From assembly GCA_028283825.1 (NCBI GenBank), contig JAPWJW010000003.1, positions 1,472,001-1,536,000 on the forward strand: a stretch of 64,000 bases of DNA, written 5' to 3'. This DNA is from Azospirillaceae bacterium. GTDB lineage: Bacteria; Pseudomonadota; Alphaproteobacteria; Azospirillales; Azospirillaceae. A model generated the notes under the pieces. The model did not search any database and was not told the DNA's origin. It saw only the letters and a list, made by a program, of their open reading frames with translations. The position numbers and the translations under genes are program-made. This document shows positions 43,231 to 51,270 of this stretch, piece after piece; within the stretch, counting starts at the first letter, position 1, and each line of letters begins with the position of its first letter.

Positions 43231-45279
43231 TTATTGGAAATCAAAGGTCTTCTGATCCGGATTTTTTGTTACCGGACGGTAAGCCGGATTGAGCCCGGAT
43301 AGCTGGGCTTCAGGAATCGCCCAAGGCGCTCCCTTACACGCCTGGTTTGCCTGGATGGCACCACCGGCGATCAGACGCAACACCGTCATCTTGCTGACCT
43401 GTAGGCGTGTGGCCGCTTCCTCCAAGGTCAGTTCCCCTCGTTCAGCGATCTCGCCCTCCCTGTAGACGGCTATGCCATGGGCGCTGCGGAAGCTGCGCAC
43501 CCGCGCTTCGGTCCAACTATTACCCTTGCCGGTACGTTTACCGGCCCGGTTCAGGATCGCGGCGATACCCCCGTCCGGCTGCTGCCGTGCCAGGGTCCGA
43601 ATGAGGTCACCGGTGTCGGCGTCGGTTCGCCAACGGTGTTTGCCGGTTTGGTTCTTCGGCACGGTCAGACTGGTGTGATCGCCTCCCTGCCAGTGAATGG
43701 TGAGGTGGATCGTGTCGGCGGCGACCCTCGCGACAATCTCGATGATGACCGTGCGCAGGATACGCTTGCGCGTCTCCGCCGTCGCGCCAGCATGATGCCA
43801 GAGCGTATGGATGTCGGCGCCCAGCGCCATCAGGCGGGCACGGTCCTGGGCCTTGAAACTGGCCCGTGGGTTGGCGTCAAACGCCCCTATGCGTTCCTCC
43901 AGCCGGTGGACCTCTACCAGCCGGTCATTCCACCGACGCTCAAGCTCGGCCGCCACGAGACGGTTGCCGGGATCAACCGCATCATACTGGCGGCGTGCCA
44001 ACTCGGCCTCATAGCGGGCCTGGGTCAAAGCGAGTTCCGTCTGTCGGCGCGCCTCGGACCCCTCGGCCTCGCGGGCTTCGATCGCCTGCAAGGCCGCCTC
44101 GATGCCCAATGGGGCCAGAAACCTGAGGACCTCTGTCGCAACGGCACCATCGACCCGCAAGCCGCCAAACGAGATGCAGCGTTCGCTTCCATGATTGATG
44201 TGTGCGCCACGGCAGTTGTAACGCACACAATAGCCGCCCGTGCCGCTGTAGGAGACGTGCAGTCGTCGACCACAGTGCCCGCAGCGCAGCAGCCCAGCCA
44301 ACAGCGCGTCACCGCGGCGCACCGAACCGCGGGCCATAAGCCCTTTGCCGTTGGCGTTATCGGCGATCAGTGCCTGGTTCCTTCCGAACTCCGCCCACGA
44401 GATGTAGCCCTCGTGATGCTCGGGGATCAACACCTCCCATTCCGACTGGGCGCGACGGAAGCCGCGCACGACATGTTTGCGCCCATCCCGCACGCTGACC
44501 CGGCTGCCGGTCCGACCAAACACGTAGGCGCCGCCATAGACGGGATTGGTCAGCAGATGGTGGATGGTGTTGTAGACAGGCAGCTTCCACGCGATGCGGG
44601 GGCCGTCGGCGGTCTGTTCGACAGCCGGTAGCCTGATCTGCTCCTGACGAAGCCAGAGGTGGACCTGCCGGATACTCTGGAACTCGGCGAACTTGCGAAA
44701 CACCAAGGCGAGCGCCTCGCGCACCCGTTGGTCCGGATTCAGGGCGATCCGGTCATGGCGGGTTTTGACGTAGCCGACCGCCACGGTCAAAAACAGCTCG
44801 CCCCGGCGGGCCTTCTGCCGCAGAGCTTCCAGCGATCGCTGGCGCAGGATGGAAAGCTCCATCTCGCTCATGGTGCCCTTCATGCCCAAGACGAGACGGT
44901 CGTTCGGAAGCCGCGCGTCGTAGACCCCGTCCTCGTCCGCCAGCAGGCAGTCAACGAGGCCGCAGAACTCCAACAGCGTGTGCCAGTCCCGGCCGTTGCG
45001 GGCGAGCCGCGACGCTTCGATCGCCAGGACAATGCCGACCCGCCCTTCGCAGATCGCCCCCAGCAGCCGCTCGAACCCGGGACGCGCGATGCCACCACCT
45101 GATCGCCCGAGGTCATCGTCAATCACCACCACATCCGTCCAACCGAGTTGGCGGGCACGATCCGCCAGTCCGTATTGGCGCCGTCGGCTCTCATGGTTGT
45201 GCAGGAGCTGGTCGGCACTGGATTGACGGACGTAGATGTAGGCGCGACGGGCCAGGTGGTCAGGGGTGATCTTGTTCAT
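43231..45279 (-). CDS. large serine recombinase
   Basis: A 682-residue site-specific recombinase. The N-terminal resolvase domain has AYIYVRQSSADQLLHN with the nucleophilic Ser near residue 20, followed by ASRLARNGRDWHTLLEFC. The recombinase domain (NTIHHLLTNPVYGGAYVFGR), a zinc ribbon (LLRCGHCGRRLHVSYSG ... YNCRG) and coiled-coil region follow. The C-terminus adds a MerR/excisionase-like helix-turn-helix (LTLEEAATRLQVSKMTVLRLIAGG), not usual in phage-type serine integrases. Intact, so the element may be mobile. Confidence 0.93.
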   Translation of the reverse strand: MNKITPDHLARRAYIYVRQSSADQLLHNHESRRRQYGLADRARQLGWTDVVVIDDDLGRSGGGIARPGFERLLGAICEGRVGIVLAIEASRLARNGRDWHTLLEFCGLVDCLLADEDGVYDARLPNDRLVLGMKGTMSEMELSILRQRSLEALRQKARRGELFLTVAVGYVKTRHDRIALNPDQRVREALALVFRKFAEFQSIRQVHLWLRQEQIRLPAVEQTADGPRIAWKLPVYNTIHHLLTNPVYGGAYVFGRTGSRVSVRDGRKHVVRGFRRAQSEWEVLIPEHHEGYISWAEFGRNQALIADNANGKGLMARGSVRRGDALLAGLLRCGHCGRRLHVSYSGTGGYCVRYNCRGAHINHGSERCISFGGLRVDGAVATEVLRFLAPLGIEAALQAIEAREAEGSEARRQTELALTQARYEAELARRQYDAVDPGNRLVAAELERRWNDRLVEVHRLEERIGAFDANPRASFKAQDRARLMALGADIHTLWHHAGATAETRKRILRTVIIEIVARVAADTIHLTIHWQGGDHTSLTVPKNQTGKHRWRTDADTGDLIRTLARQQPDGGIAAILNRAGKRTGKGNSWTEARVRSFRSAHGIAVYREGEIAERGELTLEEAATRLQVSKMTVLRLIAGGAIQANQACKGAPWAIPEAQLSGLNPAYRPVTKNPDQKTFDFQ

Positions 45280-45460
45280 CGTTCCCCTCCAGCGTCACGG
45301 CCTCGCTCGCCAGGACTTCCAGCAAAAGTTGTTCCAGAAGCGGCAAGACTCGGCGCGCAACCTCCTGCGGAAGAGCTGCCAGTGGCCGGGTCGCCGTGAA
45401 CAGATCCGTCTGCACCATCATTCCGCGATGCCTCATGCCGCCCTCCGTTGCGTCGTTCAC
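45260..45460 (-). CDS. small accessory protein of the recombinase element
   Basis: A 66-residue ORF (MVQTDLFTATRPLAALPQEVARRVLPLLEQLLLEVL...) ending in an acidic DEQDHP tail. Its end overlaps the recombinase start by 20 bases and its body overlaps the end of the DUF5372-type gene in another frame. Similar short Leu-rich ORFs lie before recombinases of this type. ATG may be one of several (45460, 45436, 45421). Function unknown. Confidence 0.55.
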   Translation of the reverse strand: MNDATEGGMRHRGMMVQTDLFTATRPLAALPQEVARRVLPLLEQLLLEVLASEAVTLEGNDEQDHP

Positions 45461-45620
45461 ACAGCAACGATAGGGCCGCGTCAGCGGTCAGACGCAGAGC
45501 CTGCAATACCTCCATGGGAAAGCGGGGAGCGTCACGGATGGCGGCGTCACGGGCTGCAGGGGCGGTCATCCATTCCGGCACATGGGTCAGCGTGCCGTCC
45601 GGTTGCTCGACCACCAGCAT
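45276..45620 (-). CDS. DUF5372-type protein of the recombinase element (5' end uncertain)
   Basis: The frame reads LVVEQPDGTLTHVPEWMTAPAARDAA ... FPMEVLQALRLTADAALSLL, typical of the DUF5372 gene found ahead of these recombinases. It is open further upstream (to about 45700), where [20 protein letters not shown] also fits the family, but no ATG, GTG or TTG is seen at the expected start. So the true start is unclear or non-standard. ATG at 45620 is the first normal start codon. Function unknown. Confidence 0.55.
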   Translation of the reverse strand: MLVVEQPDGTLTHVPEWMTAPAARDAAIRDAPRFPMEVLQALRLTADAALSLLCERRNGGRHEASRNDGADGSVHGDPATGSSSAGGCAPSLAASGTTFAGSPGERGRDAGGER

Positions 45621-46371
45621 GACGCTACCGCCAAGGCAATGGCGCCGGATGATGCCTACGCGTTCACCGCATCGCGGATGAAACGGATAATGGATCGTCG
45701 CGTCCTGCCCCTGATATCGGGCAGTATGCCGCTGCCTCGACTGGCACCGGCAAGAGCCACCTGGCCATCGCCATCGCGCGTGCCTGCATCCGGGGCGGCA
45801 GGCGCGGCCGCTTCTTCAACGTCGTCGACCTGGTCAACAAGCTGGAGGCCGAGAGCCGCCTGGGGCGCCAGGGGCGGTTGGCCGATCACCTCAGCCGCCT
45901 GGACTTCATCATCCTGGACGAACTGGGCTACCTGCCGTTCCCCCAGGCGGGTGGCCAGCTCCTGTTCCACCTCATCAGCCGCCTCTATGAACAGACCTCG
46001 GTCATCGTCACCACCAACCTCGCCTTCGGCGAATGGCCGTCCGTCTTCGGCGACGCCAAGATGACCACCGCCCTGCTCGACCGCCTGACCCATCACTGCG
46101 AGATCGTCGAGACCGGCAACGAGAGCTGGCGCTTCAAGAACCGCGCCTGACCGCCCTCCCATCACCGCCCCCCGCCCCGGACCCCACCCCCGCGGGTTCC
46201 CCCGGTGGGCGCACAGGCACCTCCCGTCCCCTCCGCTCCGCGCATCGCCGGAGGCGCTGCGCTCCGGGGACAGGGCCCTCCTATGCGCTACCGGGACAAC
46301 CCGATTGCCAGCACATCACTGGGGTCCCTATTGGGCGCCGATACGGGGTCCCGTTACGCTGCCGATTGACA

Positions 46372-46603
46372 CTGGGGCGGCTTCGCTGCCCTCGACCTTG
46401 ATGGCATTGGTGCCTTTGCGCAGGGAGGCCCGCAGCTCGAAATACCAGTCCTCCGCGATTTCCTTCGCGTGGGAGAGGCTTTCTTCCTTCGTGCTGCGCC
46501 GATGGTTTTTTCCGTTGAGGAATGCCGAGCACTGCCAATGGCGGCTTTCACCTCGTTGATAGAGGTGAACCTTGCCTTCAAGGATCGTGTGTTGCTCAGC
46601 CAT
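46372..46603 (-). pseudogene. N-terminal fragment of the second tyrosine integrase (Int2)
   Basis: ATG 46603 starts MAEQHTILEGKVHLYQRGESRHWQCSAFLNG ... STKEESLSHAKEIAEDWYFELRASL, the N-terminal arm-binding region of a family of about 500-residue integrases. It is cut at 46371 by the IS21 element. The C-terminal part lies at 40523-41042 on the same strand. About half of the gene is gone. It starts 143 bases from the right att core. Confidence 0.85.
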
Positions 46604-46640
46604 GGTGCACCCCACTCACAACCGCCTTGGACGCGATTTT

Positions 46641-46660
46641 GTGTAAGTGATGTGTAAGTG
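46641..46660. repeat. two GTGTAAGTG repeats beside the right att core
   Basis: GTGTAAGTG at 46641 and 46652, spacing 11 bases, between the Int2 start and the right core. Candidate integrase arm sites, by analogy with the 11-base spacing of repeats at the left end. Confidence 0.45.
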
Positions 46661-46745
46661 TACCGTAGGTTGTTTTAGAAATCGTTAACGCCGTAAGACG
46701 CTGATTTTGTTCAGCTATTTTCAGCGTTTTGGTAGTGGCGAAAAT

Positions 46746-46784
46746 ATTTTGAGTCTGCCGCGTCTACCATTTCGCCACGGAGGC
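46746..46784 (-). tRNA. 5' half of the split tRNA-Leu(CAA)
   Basis: On the minus strand this reads acceptor GCCTCCG, D-arm GGTAGACGC and anticodon stem/loop up to ACTCAAAAT, then departs into non-tRNA sequence. It complements the 3' half at 29029-29086, which lies 17.7 kb away. Confidence 0.88.
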
Positions 46785-46976
46785 ACCGGGCGCTTTCAGC
46801 GTGCGGGGGATCATAGCGATAGAAAGCCGGGGGTCAAGCGCCACATCGCACCCGGGAGTCACCGCGTTGACACGCACGCGGCCTCGGGGCGCGGTTGCGG
46901 GCGGGGGGCGCACCTGATAGACGGGTAGCGCCCGGCCCCGCCCTGTAAGCGGGGGCCCCGCTGTCGGAGACGCCCG

Positions 46977-47564
46977 TTGCTTAAAAGCCTTTATGACTGG
47001 ACCCTGCGCCTTTCCGGGCACCGCCATGCCGTATGGGCCCTGGCCGCCGTCTCCTTCATCGAAAGCTCGGTCTTCCCCATTCCGCCGGACCTGCTGCTGA
47101 TCCCGCTGGTGCTGGCGGATCGGCGCAAGGCCTTTTGGTACGCCACCGTCTGCACCGTCGCCTCGGTCCTGGGCGGCTTCCTGGGCTACGCCATCGGCTT
47201 CTACCTGTGGGACACCATCGGTCACCGCATCATCGAGGCCTATGGCCTGATCGATGCCTATAACGGTTTCAAGGCCGACTTCGACCGGTACGGGGCGGAG
47301 ATCATCATCCTGAAAGGGATGACGCCCATCCCCTACAAGCTGGTGACCATCGCCAGCGGCGCCTTCAAGTTCGATCTTCTGACCTTCGCCGGTGCCTCGA
47401 TCATTTCCCGCGCCCTGCGCTTCTTCCTTGTTGCCGCACTGCTCTGGAAATTCGGCGAGCCTATCCGCACATTCGTGGAGAAGCGCCTGACGCTGGTCAC
47501 CACCCTGTTTTTGGTGTTGCTGGTCGGCGGCTTCATCCTGGTGAAATACGTGCACCTGCACTGA
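46977..47564 (+). CDS. YqaA/DedA-family membrane protein
   Basis: A 195-residue integral membrane protein of the VTT/SNARE-associated (DedA-like, YqaA subgroup) type. Motifs: SFIESSVFPIPPDLLLIPLVL, GGFLGYAIGFYLWDTIG and KGMTPIPYKLVTIASGAF (the conserved re-entrant loop). Four or five membrane segments. Family members are linked to lipid flipping and membrane homeostasis. Start TTG 46977; no better ATG in frame nearby. Followed by dsbB with 30 bases between, probably one operon. Confidence 0.85.
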   Translation: MLKSLYDWTLRLSGHRHAVWALAAVSFIESSVFPIPPDLLLIPLVLADRRKAFWYATVCTVASVLGGFLGYAIGFYLWDTIGHRIIEAYGLIDAYNGFKADFDRYGAEIIILKGMTPIPYKLVTIASGAFKFDLLTFAGASIISRALRFFLVAALLWKFGEPIRTFVEKRLTLVTTLFLVLLVGGFILVKYVHLH

Positions 47565-47594
47565 CGCCATCCATCCGAAGGTCCCCACGCCCCG

Positions 47595-48119
47595 ATGACC
47601 GCCGTCCCCAGCGCCCCCGTCACCCCGTCCGCCGCTCAGACCTTCCTGGCCCATTCGCGCCTGCCGCAGGCGGCACTGGCCCTGGCATCGGCCGGCGCGC
47701 TGGCCATGGCGCTGCTGTCGCAATATGTCGGCGGCCTGCACCCGTGCGAGTTCTGCATGTGGCAGCGCTGGGCCTATGTCGCGGCCCTGATCGCGCTGGT
47801 GCCCGCCATCGTGCTGCCCCGCTACCGCACCCTGGCCCTGGCGCTGGGCGGCCTGGCCTTCCTGGCGGGCGGACTGATCGCCGGTTTCCACACCGGGGTG
47901 GAACAGCATTGGTGGGAAGGCTTCACCACCTGCAGCAGTTCAGCGCCCAAACACCTGACGCTGGACCAGATGCGGGAGATGCTGATGGCCGCCCCCCTGG
48001 TGCGCTGCGACCAGGCGCAGTGGACCTGGCATGGCATCTCCATGGCCGGGTTCAACACCCCCGCCTCGCTGCTGCTGGCCCTGGTGGCGGTGCTGGCCAT
48101 CCGTGCCCGTAAGGCTTGA
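47595..48119 (+). CDS. dsbB: disulfide bond formation protein DsbB
   Basis: A 174-residue inner-membrane protein that reoxidises DsbA and passes electrons to quinone. Four membrane segments. The first Cys pair is in HPCEFCMWQRW (CxxC next to the quinone-binding region), the second is C in FTTCSSSAP and VRCDQ in the second periplasmic loop. Shorter second loop than in E. coli, as usual for alphaproteobacteria. Ten bases before coq7, so a shared transcript is likely; both products deal with quinones. Confidence 0.93.
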   Translation: MTAVPSAPVTPSAAQTFLAHSRLPQAALALASAGALAMALLSQYVGGLHPCEFCMWQRWAYVAALIALVPAIVLPRYRTLALALGGLAFLAGGLIAGFHTGVEQHWWEGFTTCSSSAPKHLTLDQMREMLMAAPLVRCDQAQWTWHGISMAGFNTPASLLLALVAVLAIRARKA

Positions 48120-48129
48120 GGACAGACCC

Positions 48130-48702
48130 ATGACGCAGACCACCCCGCAAGCCGAACGCCTGGCCCGCCGCCCCCTGCCGGGCGATTTAGGCACGGAGGC
48201 GCAGTTGCGCCGCGTCATCCGCGTGGACCAGGCGGGCGAGTACGGGGCGGCCCGCATCTATGCCGGCCAGTTGTCGGTGCTGGGCAAAACCCCCATCGGC
48301 CCCACCATCCGCCACATGGAGGAGCAGGAGCAGGTGCACCTGGACACCTTCAACCAGCTGATGGTGGAACGCCGGGTGCGCCCGACGGCGCTGCAGCCAT
48401 TGTGGAAGGTGCTGGGCTACGCCCTGGGGGCCGGCACCGCCCTGATGGGCGAGCGCGCGGCCATGGCCTGCACCGTGGCGGTGGAAGAGGTGATCGACGC
48501 CCACTACGCCGCCCAGGCCGAACGCCTGGGTCCCGGCGAGGCCGACCTGAAGGCCACCATCGAGAAATTCCGCGCGGAAGAAGTGGAACACCGCGACATC
48601 GGCATCGCCAACGAGGCCGAACTGACCACCGGCTATCCCGTGCTGTACACCCTCATCAAAGCCGGCACCCGCGCCGTCATCTGGGTGGCCGAGCGGATCT
48701 GA
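48130..48702 (+). CDS. coq7: demethoxyubiquinone hydroxylase Coq7
   Basis: A 190-residue di-iron monooxygenase for the penultimate hydroxylation of ubiquinone. The ligand motifs are RVDQAGEYGAARIYAGQL, HMEEQEQVHLDTFN (ExxH), AVEEVIDAHYAAQ and EEVEHRDIG (ExxH). ATG 48130 was chosen at the family start; the frame upstream overlaps dsbB. Coq7 instead of UbiF is normal in alphaproteobacteria. Confidence 0.95.
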   Translation: MTQTTPQAERLARRPLPGDLGTEAQLRRVIRVDQAGEYGAARIYAGQLSVLGKTPIGPTIRHMEEQEQVHLDTFNQLMVERRVRPTALQPLWKVLGYALGAGTALMGERAAMACTVAVEEVIDAHYAAQAERLGPGEADLKATIEKFRAEEVEHRDIGIANEAELTTGYPVLYTLIKAGTRAVIWVAERI

Positions 48703-48866
48703 GGCCGGGCCCAAGCCACCCCCGCATCCGCCGGCCCCGGCACCGGCGGAGGAGTGCCACGACGACAAGGCCGCGACCGCGGCCGCCGGACCTTTCCCGG
48801 GAACGAAGTGGACTGGAAAGGGAGGATAGCCAAAGGCCCGGACGGGCCTGCCGGCGCCTGAGGAAC

Positions 48867-49436
48867 TCAGAACGGATCCAGTTCCGTGTCCCAGTAGAGA
48901 AAATCCCGCCAGCTTTCGTGCAGGAAGTTGGGCGGGAAGGCGCGGCCGTTTTCCTGCAACTGGAAGACCGTGGGCTGAAACGGCGGGCTCAAGGGGATCA
49001 TGCCGCAGACATGCGGCAACCGATTGCCCTTGGCGAGATTGCAGGCGGAGCAGGAGGTGACGACGTTGTCCCAGGTGGTGCGTCCGCCGCGGGAGCGTGG
49101 GATCACGTGGTCGAAGGTCAGTTCCTGGGTGGGGAAAGGCTCACCGCAATACTGACAACAGAAATGGTCGCGCAGGAAAACATTGAAGCGGGTGAAGGCC
49201 GGCCTTCGCGTCGCCGGTATGTATTCCTTCAGACTGATGACGCTAGGTATTCGGATTTCCGCCGTGGGTGACCGAACGACGCGGTCGTAAACGGAGATGA
49301 TGTTCACCCTGTCCAGGAAGACCGCCTTGATGGTGTCTTGCCAGGACCACAGGGACAAGGGGAAGTAACTGAGCGGCCGGAAATCGGCGTTCAGCACCAA
49401 GGCCGGACAACTGTCTAGTGGTGGAGACAATACCAC
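48867..49436 (-). CDS. HNH endonuclease
   Basis: A 189-residue HNH nuclease. The zinc-binding and catalytic region is FCCQYCGEPFPTQELTFDHVIPRSRGGRTTWDNVVTSCSACNLAKGNR (C-x2-C, DHV, N-V, C-x2-C), about residues 92-138. The N-terminal segment LVLNADFRPLSYFPLSLWSWQDTIKAVF is highly conserved in alphaproteobacterial homologues. Start GTG 49436. These chromosomal single genes are probably housekeeping and not part of a restriction system; no methylase is near. Confidence 0.9.
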   Translation of the reverse strand: MVLSPPLDSCPALVLNADFRPLSYFPLSLWSWQDTIKAVFLDRVNIISVYDRVVRSPTAEIRIPSVISLKEYIPATRRPAFTRFNVFLRDHFCCQYCGEPFPTQELTFDHVIPRSRGGRTTWDNVVTSCSACNLAKGNRLPHVCGMIPLSPPFQPTVFQLQENGRAFPPNFLHESWRDFLYWDTELDPF

Positions 49437-49673
49437 CCCCGCGCCGTTCCCGAGAACAGCCGAGGGCCGGACCCTCGGCCAGAAAGCACATTCCTCTTAC
49501 CTGATTCCAGCCCCTCTCGGCAATCCTCCCTGGCGCGGGGGTATCGCGATTTCACGATAACGTCACACCCCTGGCCACAAGATATGGGGGCAGCATCCGG
49601 CACCGCCCCTTTTAATGGGGCCGTTCAGCGGTCGCTATTTCGCGACTCCAGGCCGTCCATGCTATCAGGGGGC

Positions 49674-50549
49674 ATGGACCATGCCGTCACCCGTTTCGCC
49701 CCCAGCCCCACCGGCCTGCCCCATCTGGGCCACGCCTATTCCGCCCTGTTCGGCTGGCACGCGGCCCAAAGGGGAAACAGGGCGGCCGGCGGCACCTTCC
49801 TGCTGCGCTTCGAGGACATCGACCCCAACCGCTGCCGGCCGGAGTTCGAGGAGGCGTTCATCCGCGATCTCACCTGGCTGGGCCTGTCATGGCCGGAACC
49901 GGTCCGCCGCCAGTCGGAACACATGGCCGACTATCGCGCGGCATTGGACCGGCTGGCAGGTCTGGGTGTGATCTATCCCTGCTTCTGTTCGCGCAAGGAC
50001 ATCCAGGAGGAGATCGCGCGGGCCGGCGCGGCGCCACACGGGCCGGAGGGCCCCCTGTACCCCGGAACCTGCCGCCACATGGATGCGGGCCGGCGGGCGG
50101 AGATGCTGGCGGCCGGCACCCCGCACGCCTGGCGGCTGGACGCGGCGAAGGCGGCGGATGTTGCCGGCCCGCTGACCTGGACCGACCGCGCGGCCGGCAC
50201 CATCACGGCGCAGCCCGGCATCCTGGGCGACGTGGTGCTGGCGCGCCGTGACGTCGCCACCAGTTATCACCTGGCGGTGACGGTGGACGACCATCTGCAG
50301 GGTGTGACGCTGGTGACCCGGGGTCGCGACCTGATGGAGGCGACGCACATCCATCGCCTGCTGCAGGCCTTGCTGGGCCTGTCCGTCCCCACCTGGCACC
50401 ACCACCCGCTGCTGACCAATGAACGGGGGGAACGGCTGGCCAAACGCGACGGTGCGGCGGCCCTGGCAACCTTGCGTGAGGCGGGCGTGACCCCGGCTGA
50501 GGTCTGCGCCCGCCTGGGCCTGTTCCCACCCGTGATCAAGGCGCCGTGA
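49674..50549 (+). CDS. gluQ: glutamyl-Q tRNA(Asp) synthetase
   Basis: A 291-residue paralogue of GluRS that attaches glutamate to queuosine-34 of tRNA-Asp. It has the HIGH-type motif (FAPSPTGLPHLGHAYSAL), CFCSRKDI, YPGTCRH with zinc-ligand Cys residues and the KMSKS equivalent RLAKRDGA. The anticodon-binding domain of GluRS is absent, which defines GluQ. ATG 49674 is preceded by GGGGG; the longer frame to 49584 is not needed. Confidence 0.93.
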   Translation: MDHAVTRFAPSPTGLPHLGHAYSALFGWHAAQRGNRAAGGTFLLRFEDIDPNRCRPEFEEAFIRDLTWLGLSWPEPVRRQSEHMADYRAALDRLAGLGVIYPCFCSRKDIQEEIARAGAAPHGPEGPLYPGTCRHMDAGRRAEMLAAGTPHAWRLDAAKAADVAGPLTWTDRAAGTITAQPGILGDVVLARRDVATSYHLAVTVDDHLQGVTLVTRGRDLMEATHIHRLLQALLGLSVPTWHHHPLLTNERGERLAKRDGAAALATLREAGVTPAEVCARLGLFPPVIKAP

Positions 50550-50644
50550 TCGACCTGCGAGTAACGCGTCCCGCGCAGGCCCCACTTCGATTTTTAGCGA
50601 ATTTTTCGGCACCAAGACGGAAGAGGTCATGGTAAGAACGGCTT

Positions 50645-51124
50645 ATGCCTGATGCCGATACCCTTGCCCAGTACCGCGACCTCGTCAAAGACACGACGAT
50701 AGACAGCAACACGCTGCTGTCGACGGACTACTTCAATCACTTCAATGAAGTGATCATGCTGTTGTCCATGCTGGGCGACATGCCGGACATGCTGGACGAG
50801 ATCCGGGCCTGGCAGCCCAAGACCTATACGCAGCATTTCGAGGGCAGCGGCCTGGGCTTCGCCGCCTTGGCCATCGAGGCGTACGACCATGTGCCCCCCC
50901 AGTTCCGGGAACCGTTCGACATGACGGTCATGGAGTTGGAAGCCACCATCGCCGAGGCGGTGGAAACCCTATCGGCCCAGACCGACTCGCCGGAAATGCT
51001 GGGTTTCCTGGCCACCGATTATTGGCAACGGCTGCAGAAGCTGGTGGATAGGGGCAGCGCCATCGTCCATGGCGCCACCGAGCATGCCACCCTGGACCAG
51101 AGCGCCATCGACGACATGTTTTAG
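50645..51124 (+). CDS. conserved-looking protein of unknown function
   Basis: A 159-residue acidic, helical, soluble protein (MPDADTLAQYRDLVKDTTIDSNTLLSTDYFNHFNEVIMLL...). No signal peptide, cysteines or membrane segments. Good codon use and an isolated position between gluQ and the DoxX/VOC pair. I suspect a lineage-specific protein of Rhodospirillales but cannot name the family. A purine-rich GGTAAGAACGG precedes ATG 50645. Confidence 0.65.
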   Translation: MPDADTLAQYRDLVKDTTIDSNTLLSTDYFNHFNEVIMLLSMLGDMPDMLDEIRAWQPKTYTQHFEGSGLGFAALAIEAYDHVPPQFREPFDMTVMELEATIAEAVETLSAQTDSPEMLGFLATDYWQRLQKLVDRGSAIVHGATEHATLDQSAIDDMF

Positions 51125-51270
51125 GGTTCCCTCAAGCGCCGGGCGCCAGCATCCGCTGGCTTGGCTTCCTCGTTTTGCAGTCCACTTCGTTCCCCGCAAA
51201 ACTCCGGCGGCCCCAGTTGGGGCCTACACCGGCATGAGTCAAATCTCATGCCGGTGATGGTCAGCGCATG

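Larger units (their letters stand above)
43201..45743 (-). mobile_element. serine-recombinase transposon inserted in istB
   Basis: A 2543-bp segment whose precise removal restores istB. It holds a large serine recombinase and two small genes upstream of it, a set I recognise from other alphaproteobacteria. No terminal inverted repeats or target duplication beyond one G, as expected for recombinase-mediated insertion. Confidence 0.85.
42879..46150 (+). pseudogene. istB: IS21 helper ATPase IstB, split by a 2.5-kb insertion
   Basis: The 5' part (42879-43200) ends in VVLVGG and the 3' part (45744-46150) resumes in [15 protein letters not shown], so the break is inside the Walker A motif. Joining base 43200 to 45744 restores the frame exactly and gives a 242-residue protein with [21 protein letters not shown]-like [11 protein letters not shown] (Walker B) and [14 protein letters not shown]. 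The AAA+ ATPase helps IstA choose targets; as it stands it is inactive. Confidence 0.92.
41266..46371 (+). mobile_element. IS21-family element, itself interrupted by a serine-recombinase element
   Basis: The ends match: TGTGAATCGGC...GGACCCCGTAT at the left and the complement of TGTCAATCGGC...GGACCCCGTAT at the right, with a second shared block (CCAATxGGGACCCC) inside. It contains istA and a split istB. Without the 2543-bp insertion it would be about 2.56 kb, normal for the family. No target duplication is evident, since the flanks are different broken genes. Confidence 0.85.
29076..46756. mobile_element. 17.7-kb genomic island inserted in the anticodon loop of tRNA-Leu(CAA)
   Basis: The 11-bp core AGACTCAAAAT (minus strand) is at 29076-29086 and 46746-46756, exactly where the two tRNA halves break. 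Integrase genes or remnants lie near both ends. Contents: Int1, IS3 element, radical SAM and SLATT-like cargo, toxin/immunity pair, ParB-like and ArdC-like genes, AT-rich unknowns, a complete tRNA-Leu, Int2 fragments and nested IS21/serine-recombinase elements. No conjugation genes are present, so it is likely a decayed or mobilisable island. Both integrases are broken, so it is probably locked in place. Confidence 0.88.

Noticed and set aside
45744-46150. independent short ATP-binding gene starting at 45878
   Set aside because: It is the 3' part of istB; the sequence upstream to 45744 continues the same protein and joins perfectly with the 5' part at 43200.
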